A stretch of 64,000 nucleotides of DNA from positions 310,001 to 374,000 of the forward strand of contig LVAC01000002.1 in NCBI GenBank assembly GCA_001602955.1, read 5' to 3'. The translations under genes were made by a program, and so were the position numbers. Every line of letters starts with the position of its first letter. Position 1 is the stretch's first letter. Shown piece after piece: positions 41,246 through 49,601 of the stretch. The notes below the pieces were generated by a model. The model saw only the letters and a list, made by a program, of their open reading frames with translations. It was not told where the DNA came from and ran no database searches. This stretch comes from Sulfurospirillum sp001602955 (GTDB taxonomy: Bacteria; Campylobacterota; Campylobacteria; Campylobacterales; Sulfurospirillaceae).

Positions 41246-41856
41246 GCTTTTGCGGCAAAACAGAGGATGACCTCATACGTTTTGCCGTTTTTGCTCACGG
41301 TGTGTGCGTGGACGAAACTCGGTTTTTCAAAGCCGTTTTCGGTGAAAAAACGCACCCACTCTTCCCTTGAAAATCCAAAATGGTATACGCCCGTGTTGTC
41401 CGAGTGAAAACTTCCGTCCTCTTTGTCCAAGTCGGCAATCGCTAAGAGCCCTTTGTCTGAGAGGATACGGGAAAATTTTCGAATAAGGTGCGAAGGCTCT
41501 TGGATATGGTGAAACGCCATGGCACTTACGATACGATCGAATCGCAAAGCACCGAAATCCGCATCAATGTCCAATGCCAAGGTGTCAATATGAGTCAATC
41601 CGCTTTCATCGGCTTTACGTTGAAATTGCTCCAACATCGCACTTGAAAGATCCGCGCCGACGAGTTTTCCGACAAAAGGAGCGATATTGAGTCCCACAAG
41701 TCCGGTGCCGCAGCCAAAGTCTAAAACACAGTCGTCTTTTGAAAACGAAACGGAGTCTAAGATCGCATCGGTAATATTTTTAGCAAGGCTTAAACGCATA
41801 TTGTTTTGATCCCACGTTTGTGCTACGGCATCAAAGCGTTGTTTCGTGTCCGTCAT
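41242..41856 (-). CDS. Class I SAM-dependent methyltransferase
   Basis: A 204-residue methyltransferase. SAM motif I is VLDFGCGTGLVGLNIA (about residues 43-58), followed by VGADLSSAMLEQF (motif II) and DRIVSAMAFHHIQEP, a UbiE/COQ5- or BioC-like arrangement. No membrane segments. Its substrate cannot be told. Its start overlaps the end of the nickel-importer ATPase gene by 26 bases, so it is the last gene of that operon, which hints at, without proving, a nickel- or metal-linked role. It converges with pdxA. Confidence 0.85.
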   Translation of the reverse strand: MTDTKQRFDAVAQTWDQNNMRLSLAKNITDAILDSVSFSKDDCVLDFGCGTGLVGLNIAPFVGKLVGADLSSAMLEQFQRKADESGLTHIDTLALDIDADFGALRFDRIVSAMAFHHIQEPSHLIRKFSRILSDKGLLAIADLDKEDGSFHSDNTGVYHFGFSREEWVRFFTENGFEKPSFVHAHTVSKNGKTYEVILCFAAKA

Positions 41857-42547
41857 AAGTTCTCCAGATATAAGATTTTTGGGGGTTTGAGGCGTTAAAC
41901 GTACCGTGTAAACCCTCTTGCGTCATCGTATAGATTTTATCGACGATGGATTCGAGAAACTCTCTGTGATGCGAAACGATGATGATGCTTTTATCGATTT
42001 TACGTAAAATCGCAACGAGCTTTTGTTGCATGGCATTGTCCAATCCATTGGTCGGCTCGTCTAAAAGCATGAGTTTGGGTTCGGCGATTAAGACGCCGGC
42101 AAGTGCTACTAATTTTTTTTCGCCTCCGGAGAGATGATAGACTACTTTCTTCGCCAAGTGTGCAATGCCTAAATCCTGAAGCATCATAGCGGTTTTAAGT
42201 GCGGCTTCCTCTTTGGATATGCCTTGGGCAAGGAGGCTAAACGCGACGTCGTCTTCGACGATAGGTGCTAAAAATTGATTGTCGGAGTCTTGAAAAAGAT
42301 AGCCGATCATCGTGCGCACGGTTTTAAAATCGTCCAAGGAGCGCATCGGTCGGTGAAACAGTTCCAAAAGACCGCTTTGCGGCAAAGACAATCCGGCGAT
42401 CATCTCCAAAAGCGTCGTTTTACCGCAACCGTTAGGTCCGATAATCGCAATTTTCTCTTTATGCGAAAGGTTTAACGTGATGCCGTTATAGAGCGTCACG
42501 CCGTTACGTGCGGCGGAAATATTTTTCATCGTTAGCGAACAACTCAT
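41831..42547 (-). CDS. nikO: Nickel ECF-type ABC importer, ATPase NikO
   Basis: A 238-residue ATP-binding subunit of the CbiO/NikO group. Walker A is GPNGCGKTTLLE (about residues 37-48), the Q-loop is YLFQDSDNQFLAP, the ABC signature is HLSGGEKKLVALA (about 137-149), and Walker B is LMLLDEPTNGLDN. It powers the NikMLQ membrane complex encoded upstream. The ATG at 42547 overlaps the nikQ stop (ATGA). The longer in-frame start at 42568 lies within nikQ and is rejected. Confidence 0.9.
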   Translation of the reverse strand: MSCSLTMKNISAARNGVTLYNGITLNLSHKEKIAIIGPNGCGKTTLLEMIAGLSLPQSGLLELFHRPMRSLDDFKTVRTMIGYLFQDSDNQFLAPIVEDDVAFSLLAQGISKEEAALKTAMMLQDLGIAHLAKKVVYHLSGGEKKLVALAGVLIAEPKLMLLDEPTNGLDNAMQQKLVAILRKIDKSIIIVSHHREFLESIVDKIYTMTQEGLHGTFNASNPQKSYIWRTYDGHETTL

Positions 42548-43218
42548 AGTAGATACCCTTGATGCCAAAAAAGTGAGATAAGCGTCAATAATGTTGCAAT
42601 CGCGTCGTTGGAGCTCAAGCTTTGACGGCGGCTTAAGGTGTAAATTTCACCTTGAAATCCTCGAAGCAACATTGCTTTTTGCAAAGCGACCGATCGTTCT
42701 AAAGCCTTGATTACCAGCGTGCCGATAAATCCCGCCAACGTTTTATACGATAAAAGATCGGTTTTGGGCGTAAAACCGCGAATGCGTAGCGTATTTTTAA
42801 AGAGTACGAGTTCATGGCGAATCAGAAAAATTGATTTACTCGTAAAGAAAAAGAGCGTCGTTATTTTATGCGGTAAAGCGAGGCGTTGCATCGCAATCGC
42901 GATCGTAAATTCGTTACAGCCGTGAAAGAGCAGTAAAATACAAAGCAACATCAAGTTGGAACGAAGGAGCATCAATCCCGCAAGATGCTCTTGATGTTGC
43001 CAATAAAGCGTGAGTGCAATGAAAACGATCAGCGTATTGAGCATGACAAGACGCTTGAAAATAATCAGCAAAAAGCGTCGTTTGAGCCATGCCAAAAAAA
43101 ATAAGATCAGCGACATCGAAACGTACATGTGCGTTTGAAGTGCGATCGTGCAACCGTATACGAGGGCTAAAAGCAAGGCGACGCAAGGCGTTATCGGCGG
43201 GTGGGACGTTTGATCCAA
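42544..43218 (-). CDS. nikQ: Nickel ECF-type importer, transmembrane subunit NikQ (CbiQ-like)
   Basis: A 224-residue hydrophobic protein with about five membrane helices and the coupling segments of the EcfT/CbiQ family: NTLRIRGF (an Ala/Arg-Gly motif) and VALQKAMLLRGFQGE (about residues 179-193), which contact the ATPase. It transmits ATP hydrolysis from NikO to the substrate-capture subunit NikM. It overlaps nikL upstream by 28 bases and nikO downstream by four bases. Confidence 0.88.
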   Translation of the reverse strand: MDQTSHPPITPCVALLLALVYGCTIALQTHMYVSMSLILFFLAWLKRRFLLIIFKRLVMLNTLIVFIALTLYWQHQEHLAGLMLLRSNLMLLCILLLFHGCNEFTIAIAMQRLALPHKITTLFFFTSKSIFLIRHELVLFKNTLRIRGFTPKTDLLSYKTLAGFIGTLVIKALERSVALQKAMLLRGFQGEIYTLSRRQSLSSNDAIATLLTLISLFWHQGYLL

Positions 43219-43613
43219 AAGAGTGCTCCAAAGAAAAAGACAATTATAGCCAATCCTAAGGCGACTTTACTCAAAGGCGTATCGGCAGGCAAGGTTTTGA
43301 GCTCTTCTTTTGTGTGGGATTTTGCTTCGTAGTCCAATGTCGCTTGATGCCCCATACCGCCCTCAACGGTAATTTTGAAATGCGGCGCAGGCAACTTGAT
43401 GGAGGCTTTTCCTTCATCGTCGGTTTGAACACGTGCCAATTCTTTGTCTTGAAAATCTTGAAGCAGGATCGTGCATTGTTTACACGGAGCGGATTTGGTA
43501 AAGTAGCTTTGAACGTATAAACTCCCCTCTTCGTCGTAAGCGAAAAGATTGATTTTATGTGCGTACAAAGTCGAGATACTTAAAAAAGCGATGATTATAA
43601 AACGAACTATCAT
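43191..43613 (-). CDS. nikL: Nickel importer accessory protein NikL
   Basis: A 140-residue protein with a cleavable-type N-terminal signal (MIVRFIIIAFLSISTLYAH), a periplasmic domain of about 85 residues containing CKQC (in KSAPCKQCTILL), and one C-terminal membrane helix (about 112-130) followed by a basic end KRPTRR. Size, topology and position between nikM and nikQ fit the NikL component of NikKMLQO systems, which replaces NikN. The ATG at 43613 overlaps the nikM stop (ATGA); the longer frame back to 43832 lies within nikM and is rejected. A metal-binding role for the Cys pair is a guess. Confidence 0.75.
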   Translation of the reverse strand: MIVRFIIIAFLSISTLYAHKINLFAYDEEGSLYVQSYFTKSAPCKQCTILLQDFQDKELARVQTDDEGKASIKLPAPHFKITVEGGMGHQATLDYEAKSHTKEELKTLPADTPLSKVALGLAIIVFFFGALFWIKRPTRR

Positions 43614-44206
43614 ACGACCTCCAACCATGCGGGTGCGACTTTTTCGATAAAACGAAGTGCAAAAAGCGTGATGACGCCTTCGATGAACATCACGGGTAGG
43701 TGTGCTAAAAACGCCAATTGTGCGGCACTGACGAACGCTTCGCCGTTTAAGGCTAAGGTAAGCGAGAGCAAGAACGCCGATAAGCCTAAGGGAACAAAGC
43801 CGATGCAAAACCATAAGGCGGTTTTTTTCCATAGCGTATGCGGGTGTAAGCGAAAGAGAAAATACCCCGCAAGCGTCGGAAACGCAAGATTGAACACGTT
43901 AACGCCGAGCGTCGTGAGTCCGCCGTAGCCGAATAAAATACCTTGTAAGAAGAGCGCGACGAAAATTGCCACAAAAGCGCGCGGACCTAACAGTGCGCCG
44001 ACGATACCGCCTAAAACCAAGTGAACCGACGTCGGACCTAAAGGAATATGAATAAACGACGCTAAGAAAAAGAGTGCGGATAAAACGGCGGTTTTAGGAA
44101 TCTCTTCGTTTTTAAGCGTTTTAAACGCGTAAAAAACCAGTGCCGTCGAAAGAACGGCACCTCCGATCAGAATTTCGGGGCGTAATACCCCTTCGCTAAT
44201 ATGCAT
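43610..44206 (-). CDS. nikM: Nickel ECF-type importer, substrate-capture subunit NikM (CbiM-like)
   Basis: A 198-residue membrane protein with about six helices. It starts MHISEG, the invariant N-terminus of CbiM/NikM, whose alpha-amino group and His2 bind the metal, and FIHIPLGPTSVHLVLGGIVG contains the further His ligands (about residues 52-71). Nickel rather than cobalt is inferred from the NikK- and NikL-type neighbours and the NikR-like operator. The start shares one base with the nikK stop. Confidence 0.92.
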   Translation of the reverse strand: MHISEGVLRPEILIGGAVLSTALVFYAFKTLKNEEIPKTAVLSALFFLASFIHIPLGPTSVHLVLGGIVGALLGPRAFVAIFVALFLQGILFGYGGLTTLGVNVFNLAFPTLAGYFLFRLHPHTLWKKTALWFCIGFVPLGLSAFLLSLTLALNGEAFVSAAQLAFLAHLPVMFIEGVITLFALRFIEKVAPAWLEVV

Positions 44207-44949
44207 TAGTGAATCTTTTCGGTTTTAAGCCACAAAACGGCACCCAGTTCTACCGGATAGCTTTTACCCTCGTGTTTGATTTTTTCGTCGTCGTCGATTA
44301 AAGCGGCAAATCCCCACCAGCCATCAAGCGGTAAAGCCACATGAAAAACACCGTTATTATCGGCTTTGACGACTTGTGTTACGTACATGTCGTTGGGAGC
44401 TTTAAGCCCTTGTGTGTTGTAGTATTCGATTTCGATTTCGGCATTGGGGACGGGTTTACCTTTGTAGAGCACTTTGCCGCTAAAAAGATTTCCGGCATAA
44501 AGCGAGTAAGGGCGTGAAAGCGGAATGATTTCGGCTTTGAGTCCGATGGGTTTATCCCAACCTTCGCCTGAATTAAACGCATCGACGATCGTTTTGGTTT
44601 GATGACGAATAAACTTGTCTTCCGCAGGTTCGAAGTACGGCATCGGATCGACGTAAAATTGGTATACGCCGGGTTCTTTGATCGTATATTCGCTTTTCCA
44701 CGTCGTCATTTTATTTTTTTCGACCGATTGGAGATTGCTCAGAAGCGATGTTTTTTTACCTTCAAAGAAGACGCCTGCTTCCTTAGGTTTTTGCATGTTC
44801 ATCGATTGTTGTTCAAACGGGTGCGTAAACTCGTATTGAATAGAAACTTTCGGATTTTTTTGTTCGACGACCGACTGATCGGTCATAACCGTTTGAAAGT
44901 GAGCCAAAAGCGACGTTGCGCAAACCAGTGATGCCAATAATATTTTCAT
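44206..44949 (-). CDS. nikK: Nickel importer periplasmic protein NikK (DUF4198)
   Basis: A 247-residue secreted protein: signal peptide MKILLASLVCATSLLAH, then a DUF4198-type beta-sandwich domain with segments such as FSGKVLYKGKPVPNAEIEIE (about 150-170) and an aromatic tail. The new N-terminus after cleavage would be close to His-Phe, which could contribute to metal binding. The ATG at 44949 follows GAGGAGCATTTGT; the frame is open to 45060, but that region includes the operator. It is the first gene of the nikKMLQO operon. Confidence 0.82.
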   Translation of the reverse strand: MKILLASLVCATSLLAHFQTVMTDQSVVEQKNPKVSIQYEFTHPFEQQSMNMQKPKEAGVFFEGKKTSLLSNLQSVEKNKMTTWKSEYTIKEPGVYQFYVDPMPYFEPAEDKFIRHQTKTIVDAFNSGEGWDKPIGLKAEIIPLSRPYSLYAGNLFSGKVLYKGKPVPNAEIEIEYYNTQGLKAPNDMYVTQVVKADNNGVFHVALPLDGWWGFAALIDDDEKIKHEGKSYPVELGAVLWLKTEKIH

Positions 44950-44965
44950 ACAAATGCTCCTCATA

Positions 44966-44994
44966 AATAATACTCGAATTAATTCGATATTATT
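44966..44994. promoter_or_regulatory. Putative NikR operator upstream of nikK
   Basis: AATAATA (44966-44972) and TATTATT (44988-44994) form a perfect dyad around a 15-base centre that contains TCGAATTAATTCGA, also palindromic. It overlaps the expected nikK promoter, 17 bases before the start codon. The TATTATT/AATAATA half-sites resemble the Helicobacter NikR boxes, so nickel repression is likely. Confidence 0.6.
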
Positions 44995-45020
44995 GTCGCA
45001 TTTATGACGTAAAAAAGGGC

Positions 45021-46025
45021 TTAAAGCGTTTCGCGAAGGTTGATGAGTGAAGCGATGCATGACGCTTCGTTTGCATTGTCGAAAAAAAAGCTTACATGTA
45101 AAGGTTTTTGATAGACCAAATCGTAATAATCGCGCAGTAAGAAGGTAACGACGCTTTGTAAATCACGGCGTTCGTACGCATCGATAATCGCCTCTTTCAC
45201 GCTTTTTCGAATGTAAGGCGCGATAATCGCCATTGCACGGTAAAAAAATTCCGGCGTTACGTTTTGATAGTAGTGCAAGATGCGTTTCGTACGCATTTCA
45301 AAGGGTGCGGTAATTTCGACGCGAACGCCTGCTTGAATGTTTTGATACACGCGCGCGGGAATCGTGACTTTTCCAAGACGCTTGCTCTCGGCTTCGACAA
45401 AGATACTCTGATCGGGTTCTAAAGCGTAAAGAGCGTTAAAGAGGCTGTTTTCAAACATCTTTTGGCTCGGTTGCGCTCCGCAGACCGCGCCGAAACTCGA
45501 ACCTAAATGATTGGCGAATCCTTCGATATCGAGCGAAGGCGAGAGCCGTTTGAGTAACTCGGTTTTTCCGCAACCCGTTTTGCCTCCGAGGACGATAAAA
45601 CGTCGGTGAGGCAATTGCTCGAAAAACGTTAGTACGTAAGCGCGATAACGTTTATAACCGCCTTCCAAACGATAGACTTGATAACCGATATGCGATAATA
45701 TAATGGCGATTGAACTGGATCTTAGCCCTCCTCTAGCGCAATAAATGCCGATCTTCGAGCCTATGGGATAGTATTTTGCGATCGTTTGAAGGTGTGCGGC
45801 AACGTTTTCGCAGATGTAACGCGCGCCTAAAATCTTGGCTTCGTTGCGCGATCGTTGTTTGTAAATCGTACCGATTTCTTGGTGTTGCGCATCGTTTAGC
45901 GCATAAAAGTTTTGTGCGCCTACAATGCAAGATTCGCTAAATTCTTTGGGGCTACGGGCGTCGATCAGAAGATCTAACGCTTCGCGAGACGCTAAAAACG
46001 TTTCGACATCGCATTCTTTTAACAT
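45021..46025 (-). CDS. mnmH: tRNA 2-selenouridine synthase MnmH (SelU)
   Basis: A 334-residue protein combining an N-terminal rhodanese domain (about 1-125) with active-site Cys in GIYCARGGLRSSSIA (about residue 95) and a P-loop domain (Walker A VLGGKTGCGKTELL, about 145-158). It replaces sulfur by selenium at the wobble uridine of some tRNAs via a geranylated intermediate, using selenophosphate. This implies that the organism makes selenophosphate (SelD). It overlaps the HIT gene by seven bases, at the end of a leftward eight-gene run. Confidence 0.9.
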   Translation of the reverse strand: MLKECDVETFLASREALDLLIDARSPKEFSESCIVGAQNFYALNDAQHQEIGTIYKQRSRNEAKILGARYICENVAAHLQTIAKYYPIGSKIGIYCARGGLRSSSIAIILSHIGYQVYRLEGGYKRYRAYVLTFFEQLPHRRFIVLGGKTGCGKTELLKRLSPSLDIEGFANHLGSSFGAVCGAQPSQKMFENSLFNALYALEPDQSIFVEAESKRLGKVTIPARVYQNIQAGVRVEITAPFEMRTKRILHYYQNVTPEFFYRAMAIIAPYIRKSVKEAIIDAYERRDLQSVVTFLLRDYYDLVYQKPLHVSFFFDNANEASCIASLINLRETL

Positions 46026-46510
46026 GAAAAATACGTCGGGATCATCGCGTGAAGTGTGCGATACAAGGCATCAAAATCCGTACCGTAGACGCGGGTTTGC
46101 GCTATCGCGGTAATAAAATTGGTATCGCCGCTCCAACGCGGAAGAATATGGTAATGTACATGTTCGGCAATGCCGGCACCGCCGCTTTTGCCCAAATTCA
46201 TACCTAAATTGACGCCGTGTGCTCCTAGTCCTTCTTTGAGCATTTTAACCGAACATTGCACCAAATGCGACATACGAAGCCACGTCGAAGACTCTAAAGA
46301 CTCGATAGCGTCGGTATGAACGTGCGGTATAACCATAAAATGCCCCGGCGTGTACGGGTAGCGGTTCATCACGACAAAACAGAGCTCGTCACGATAGAGA
46401 ACGTGATGCACTTCGTCCATTTCGGGATGTTCGCTAATACGGCAAAACACACATCCCTCTTCTTTTTCTTTAAAATAAACGTCGCGCCACGGTGCGTACA
46501 TGTAATCCAT
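46019..46510 (-). CDS. HIT-family nucleotide hydrolase/phosphorylase
   Basis: A 163-residue histidine-triad protein. The catalytic triad motif is EHVHYHILPRW (about residues 116-126). Cys20 and Cys23 (GCVFCRI), with His residues further on, suggest the zinc site of the Ap4A-phosphorylase-like or Fhit-like branch. GHFMVIPHVHTDAI is the conserved strand before the triad. The start shares one base with the trpC stop. Substrate unassigned. Confidence 0.88.
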   Translation of the reverse strand: MDYMYAPWRDVYFKEKEEGCVFCRISEHPEMDEVHHVLYRDELCFVVMNRYPYTPGHFMVIPHVHTDAIESLESSTWLRMSHLVQCSVKMLKEGLGAHGVNLGMNLGKSGGAGIAEHVHYHILPRWSGDTNFITAIAQTRVYGTDFDALYRTLHAMIPTYFSC

Positions 46511-47298
46511 TAGTCGACCTTTTTGATCGCTTCCAATGCGGACGCAATATCGGGTTCGCGCATAAAGTATTCGCCGATCAAAAAAGCGTCCGCGCCGACT
46601 TTGCTTAAATGCCGAATCGTCTCTTTATCGTTCAAACCGCTTTCCGCGACGATAATTTTACCTTGAGGAATAAGCGGCATGAGCTTTTCGGTGAGGCTCA
46701 TATCCATATCAAACGTTTCCAAGTTGCGATGGTTGATACCGATAATATTTGCACCCGCAAAAATTGCTTTAACCAAATCTTCTTTGTCGTGAATTTCGAC
46801 TAAGACTTCCAATCCTAAGCGAAACGCATACTCTAAGAGGTGTTTGAGCTCGGTTTTACTCAGTGCTTTGGCGATCAACAAAATAAAATCGGCACCGTAA
46901 ACGAGTGCCTCGACGATCTGATACTCGTCTACGATAAAATCTTTTCGAAGTAACGGCGTCGGAACGTAACGGCGTATTTGCGTGAGGTATTCTAAATCGC
47001 CCTTAAAATAGTGCGGCTCGGTTAAAACGGAAATCGCATCGGCTTTGCCTAATTCATACGCTTTTGCGATCTCAAGCGGATCGAAATCTTCTTTGATAAT
47101 CCCTTTGCTCGGGCTTGCTTTTTTCACTTCGGCGATAATGCGGTAAGGATTGTCGCTCGTGGCTTTAAGATACGGCTTAACGTCGCGCGGCATATAAGGA
47201 TTAAACGCAAGGCTTCGTCCTAACCAATCGATCGTATACTTTTTTTTCTTTTTCTCCAAATCGTCTTTGGTACGCTTAATAATCTCGTCTAAAATCAT
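46510..47298 (-). CDS. trpC: Indole-3-glycerol phosphate synthase TrpC
   Basis: A 262-residue TIM-barrel enzyme of tryptophan biosynthesis. Motifs: IIAEVKKASPSKGII (about residues 54-68, catalytic Lys and substrate site), SVLTEPHYFKG, LLRKDFIVDEYQI (catalytic Lys), GINHRNLETF and VAESGLND near the phosphate site. The ATG at 47298 overlaps the upstream gene's stop; the longer frame to 47319 is rejected. It is separated from other trp genes, as is usual in Campylobacterota. Confidence 0.95.
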   Translation of the reverse strand: MILDEIIKRTKDDLEKKKKKYTIDWLGRSLAFNPYMPRDVKPYLKATSDNPYRIIAEVKKASPSKGIIKEDFDPLEIAKAYELGKADAISVLTEPHYFKGDLEYLTQIRRYVPTPLLRKDFIVDEYQIVEALVYGADFILLIAKALSKTELKHLLEYAFRLGLEVLVEIHDKEDLVKAIFAGANIIGINHRNLETFDMDMSLTEKLMPLIPQGKIIVAESGLNDKETIRHLSKVGADAFLIGEYFMREPDIASALEAIKKVD

Positions 47299-48560
47299 GG
47301 TTGTTTCTCTTTGAGGCATTGTTTGATGGCATTAATGTGGCTTAGCACTTCGGGTTCGGAAATACTTTCGTCGAAATCTTTCATAATATCGTAGGCTTTT
47401 TGGCACTCTCCTAGCTTATAGTATCCCCACGCTAAAGAGTCCAAATAGTAAGGAGAATCGGGTTCGAGTTTCAACGCCCTCTCCACCAAAGCGATTCCTT
47501 TTTTGACGTCGATATTATGATCGATCAATAAGTAGCCGTAGTAATTTAAGTAGACCGAATCGTTCAAAATAGCGGTCACTTCTTCAAATTTATGCGTTAT
47601 GGACTGTAGAACTTCGGGCGTAAGTGCGTTTTTACTGAGCTCGTATTCGTAAATCGCCATTTTGCCGAGGTAATCGATGTTTTTCGTATCGTCGTAGAGC
47701 TCTTCGGCAAGTTCGTAAGCGTTTTTAAATTTCTTTTGCGTTGCATAGATTTGGAGCAATAAATCTTCGTTGAACCGACTTTTCTCCAAAAAGGCGATCG
47801 CGCCTTTGATGTCTTTGGAATAGAGCATCAATTCGACGATTTTCTTAGCAATCTCTTCGTTTTGATTCTCTTTGTAGAGTTTTTTGTACGTTGCGATCAA
47901 TCCGTTTACGTTACGATCGCGTCCGTAGATTTCAACGAGTTTGTAGCACACGTGTTGCCCGCATCCTTCCATGGACGCAAAGGTTTCAAGGTACGCCATG
48001 GCGTCGTCTTTACGGTCTAAAAAGCGGTACAACACTTCAACCATATTCATCAACAGTTCTTCGGAAGGTTCGAGTTTGTATGCGCTTTCAAAGTATTTGA
48101 GCGCAACGTCGTAGTTTTTCATCTGCAAATACAAATTGGCGGCAATGCTTAAGTGTTGAACGGTCTTGTCGGTATCAATTAACGAAAGGATCTCTTTTTC
48201 CGCTTCTTCATAGCGTTTTTCTTTGACGAGTTGGCCGACATGTAAGCGCGTAAAGTTTTTCTCTTCGGGGTATTTTCGAAGTCCTTCATCGATCAATGCG
48301 GCGGCATCTTGCGTTTGGAGAACAAACGCCAATCCCGCTTCTTCGGTCAAATAGTCTTTCTTTTGGCTCTGATCGTAAAGAACGTGGTATACTCTTTTAG
48401 CATTCGCATAATCGCCGCGTTGTTGATAATCAAGGGCTTGAAGAATAAGGTTGTCCTCTTCTTCAAAGACTTTTTTGGTCGTTTCGGTGAAGACGACTTC
48501 TTTGGTGCTACATCCCACCAAAAGGAAAAAAACGACTATAAAGGAATAATACCGGGACAT
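47295..48560 (-). CDS. TPR-repeat lipoprotein
   Basis: A 421-residue protein with a lipoprotein signal (FIVVFFLLVGCSTKE, lipidated Cys17) and a series of tetratricopeptide-like repeats from about residue 35 to the end, for example AANLYLQMKNYDVALKYFES and the last repeat LDSLAWGYYKLGECQKAYDI. Such proteins scaffold envelope complexes. No specific partner can be named. Its start overlaps the YkgJ-like gene by 25 bases. Confidence 0.83.
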   Translation of the reverse strand: MSRYYSFIVVFFLLVGCSTKEVVFTETTKKVFEEEDNLILQALDYQQRGDYANAKRVYHVLYDQSQKKDYLTEEAGLAFVLQTQDAAALIDEGLRKYPEEKNFTRLHVGQLVKEKRYEEAEKEILSLIDTDKTVQHLSIAANLYLQMKNYDVALKYFESAYKLEPSEELLMNMVEVLYRFLDRKDDAMAYLETFASMEGCGQHVCYKLVEIYGRDRNVNGLIATYKKLYKENQNEEIAKKIVELMLYSKDIKGAIAFLEKSRFNEDLLLQIYATQKKFKNAYELAEELYDDTKNIDYLGKMAIYEYELSKNALTPEVLQSITHKFEEVTAILNDSVYLNYYGYLLIDHNIDVKKGIALVERALKLEPDSPYYLDSLAWGYYKLGECQKAYDIMKDFDESISEPEVLSHINAIKQCLKEKQP

Positions 48561-48916
48561 TCTGAAACTACCTCGTTCATGTTATCTTTAAAATGTTCCC
48601 AAAAAGGAAACGTTCGACACTGTTTGGGACGTACTTCGTAGATACCGCATTGTTTGCGGTGCGAATCGAAAAAAATACACGCATACCCACTTTCGTGAAC
48701 GACCTCTTTGATCGTGAAACGATAGCGAATTTTGTTTAAATAGTTATTGATAAAAAGCGCTTTGTTCAAAGAAAGTTTTGCCGCAATCGCTTCGATCTCT
48801 TCTGCGCTGACCCAAATATAACCGCTTTCTCCGATACAGCAGTTGCCCTGACACGTTTCGCACGCGCTAGGATCGAAAGCGTAGGGATAATCGTTGCAAT
48901 GCATTAGTTCTGCCAT
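48536..48916 (-). CDS. YkgJ-family cysteine-cluster protein
   Basis: A 126-residue protein with the N-terminal cysteine cluster Cys19, Cys22, Cys26, Cys27 (SACETCQGNCC) and further cysteines in CGIYEVRPKQCRTFPFW, the signature of the CxxCxxxCC (YkgJ, zinc- or iron-chelating) family. Function unknown; a metal site is likely. The start overlaps the preceding methyltransferase gene by 13 bases; a second ATG at 48904 is also possible. Confidence 0.85.
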   Translation of the reverse strand: MAELMHCNDYPYAFDPSACETCQGNCCIGESGYIWVSAEEIEAIAAKLSLNKALFINNYLNKIRYRFTIKEVVHESGYACIFFDSHRKQCGIYEVRPKQCRTFPFWEHFKDNMNEVVSECPGIIPL

Positions 48917-49599
48917 GCTAAACTCTTGGTTTGGGATTTTTCGAAAATATGTGCGACGCGAGGAGTGAAACGATCGTTCTCGTATAAAATAATCGGCGGA
49001 CGTACTTTACATAAGGTTTTGGAATTTTTACGCGCACGAATCAAAACCAACGAAGACTCTTTCGCGTAGCTTGGGTGGACAAAACAGATCTCTTCGACGT
49101 TGAGCTTTGCTTTTTGTAACTCTTGCATGAGCATATCCAGTTGTTTGGCATCGTAACAAAAACAAAAATAGCCGCGATTGCTTAAGTTTTTCGTGACTTT
49201 ATGCGCCAATGCTCCAAACGGTAAGGCACTGCCGTGACGACTCAAAAAAAGTGACTCGTTTTGGCTTTTCACGACGCCTTGATGGTAAAAAGGCGGGTTA
49301 GAGACGATCCAGTCGAATTTATCGCTAAACGACGTTTCCGTAAAATTGCCGTGTATGAAACCTACATGTAAAGAATTGAGCCCCGCATTGCGCTCGCTGA
49401 GAATCATATTCGCTTCTTGAATATCCAAAAGCGTCATTGACGTTTCAGGAAAATCGCGTTTGAGTAAAAGCCCTAAAATACCGCACCCGCATCCGACGTC
49501 CAGTATCGATCCTTTGGGGTGACATGCCGCAATAAAATCATAAAGTAAGAGCGTATCGCTGTTGTAGCGATAGCCCGTTTCGTATTGGTAAAGTTGCAT
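48904..49599 (-). CDS. tRNA1(Val) (adenine37-N6)-methyltransferase-like protein (TrmN6/YfiC)
   Basis: A 231-residue N6-adenine methyltransferase. SAM motif I is ILDVGCGCGILGLLL (about residues 35-49), and the catalytic NPPF motif is in DWIVSNPPFYHQG (about 104-116). The N-terminus YQYETGYRYNSDTLLLYDF is typical of the YfiC/TrmN6 group. Located two bases after the coiled-coil protein gene in the leftward run. Confidence 0.83.
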   Translation of the reverse strand: MQLYQYETGYRYNSDTLLLYDFIAACHPKGSILDVGCGCGILGLLLKRDFPETSMTLLDIQEANMILSERNAGLNSLHVGFIHGNFTETSFSDKFDWIVSNPPFYHQGVVKSQNESLFLSRHGSALPFGALAHKVTKNLSNRGYFCFCYDAKQLDMLMQELQKAKLNVEEICFVHPSYAKESSLVLIRARKNSKTLCKVRPPIILYENDRFTPRVAHIFEKSQTKSLAWQN

Positions 49600-49601
49600 G
49601 T

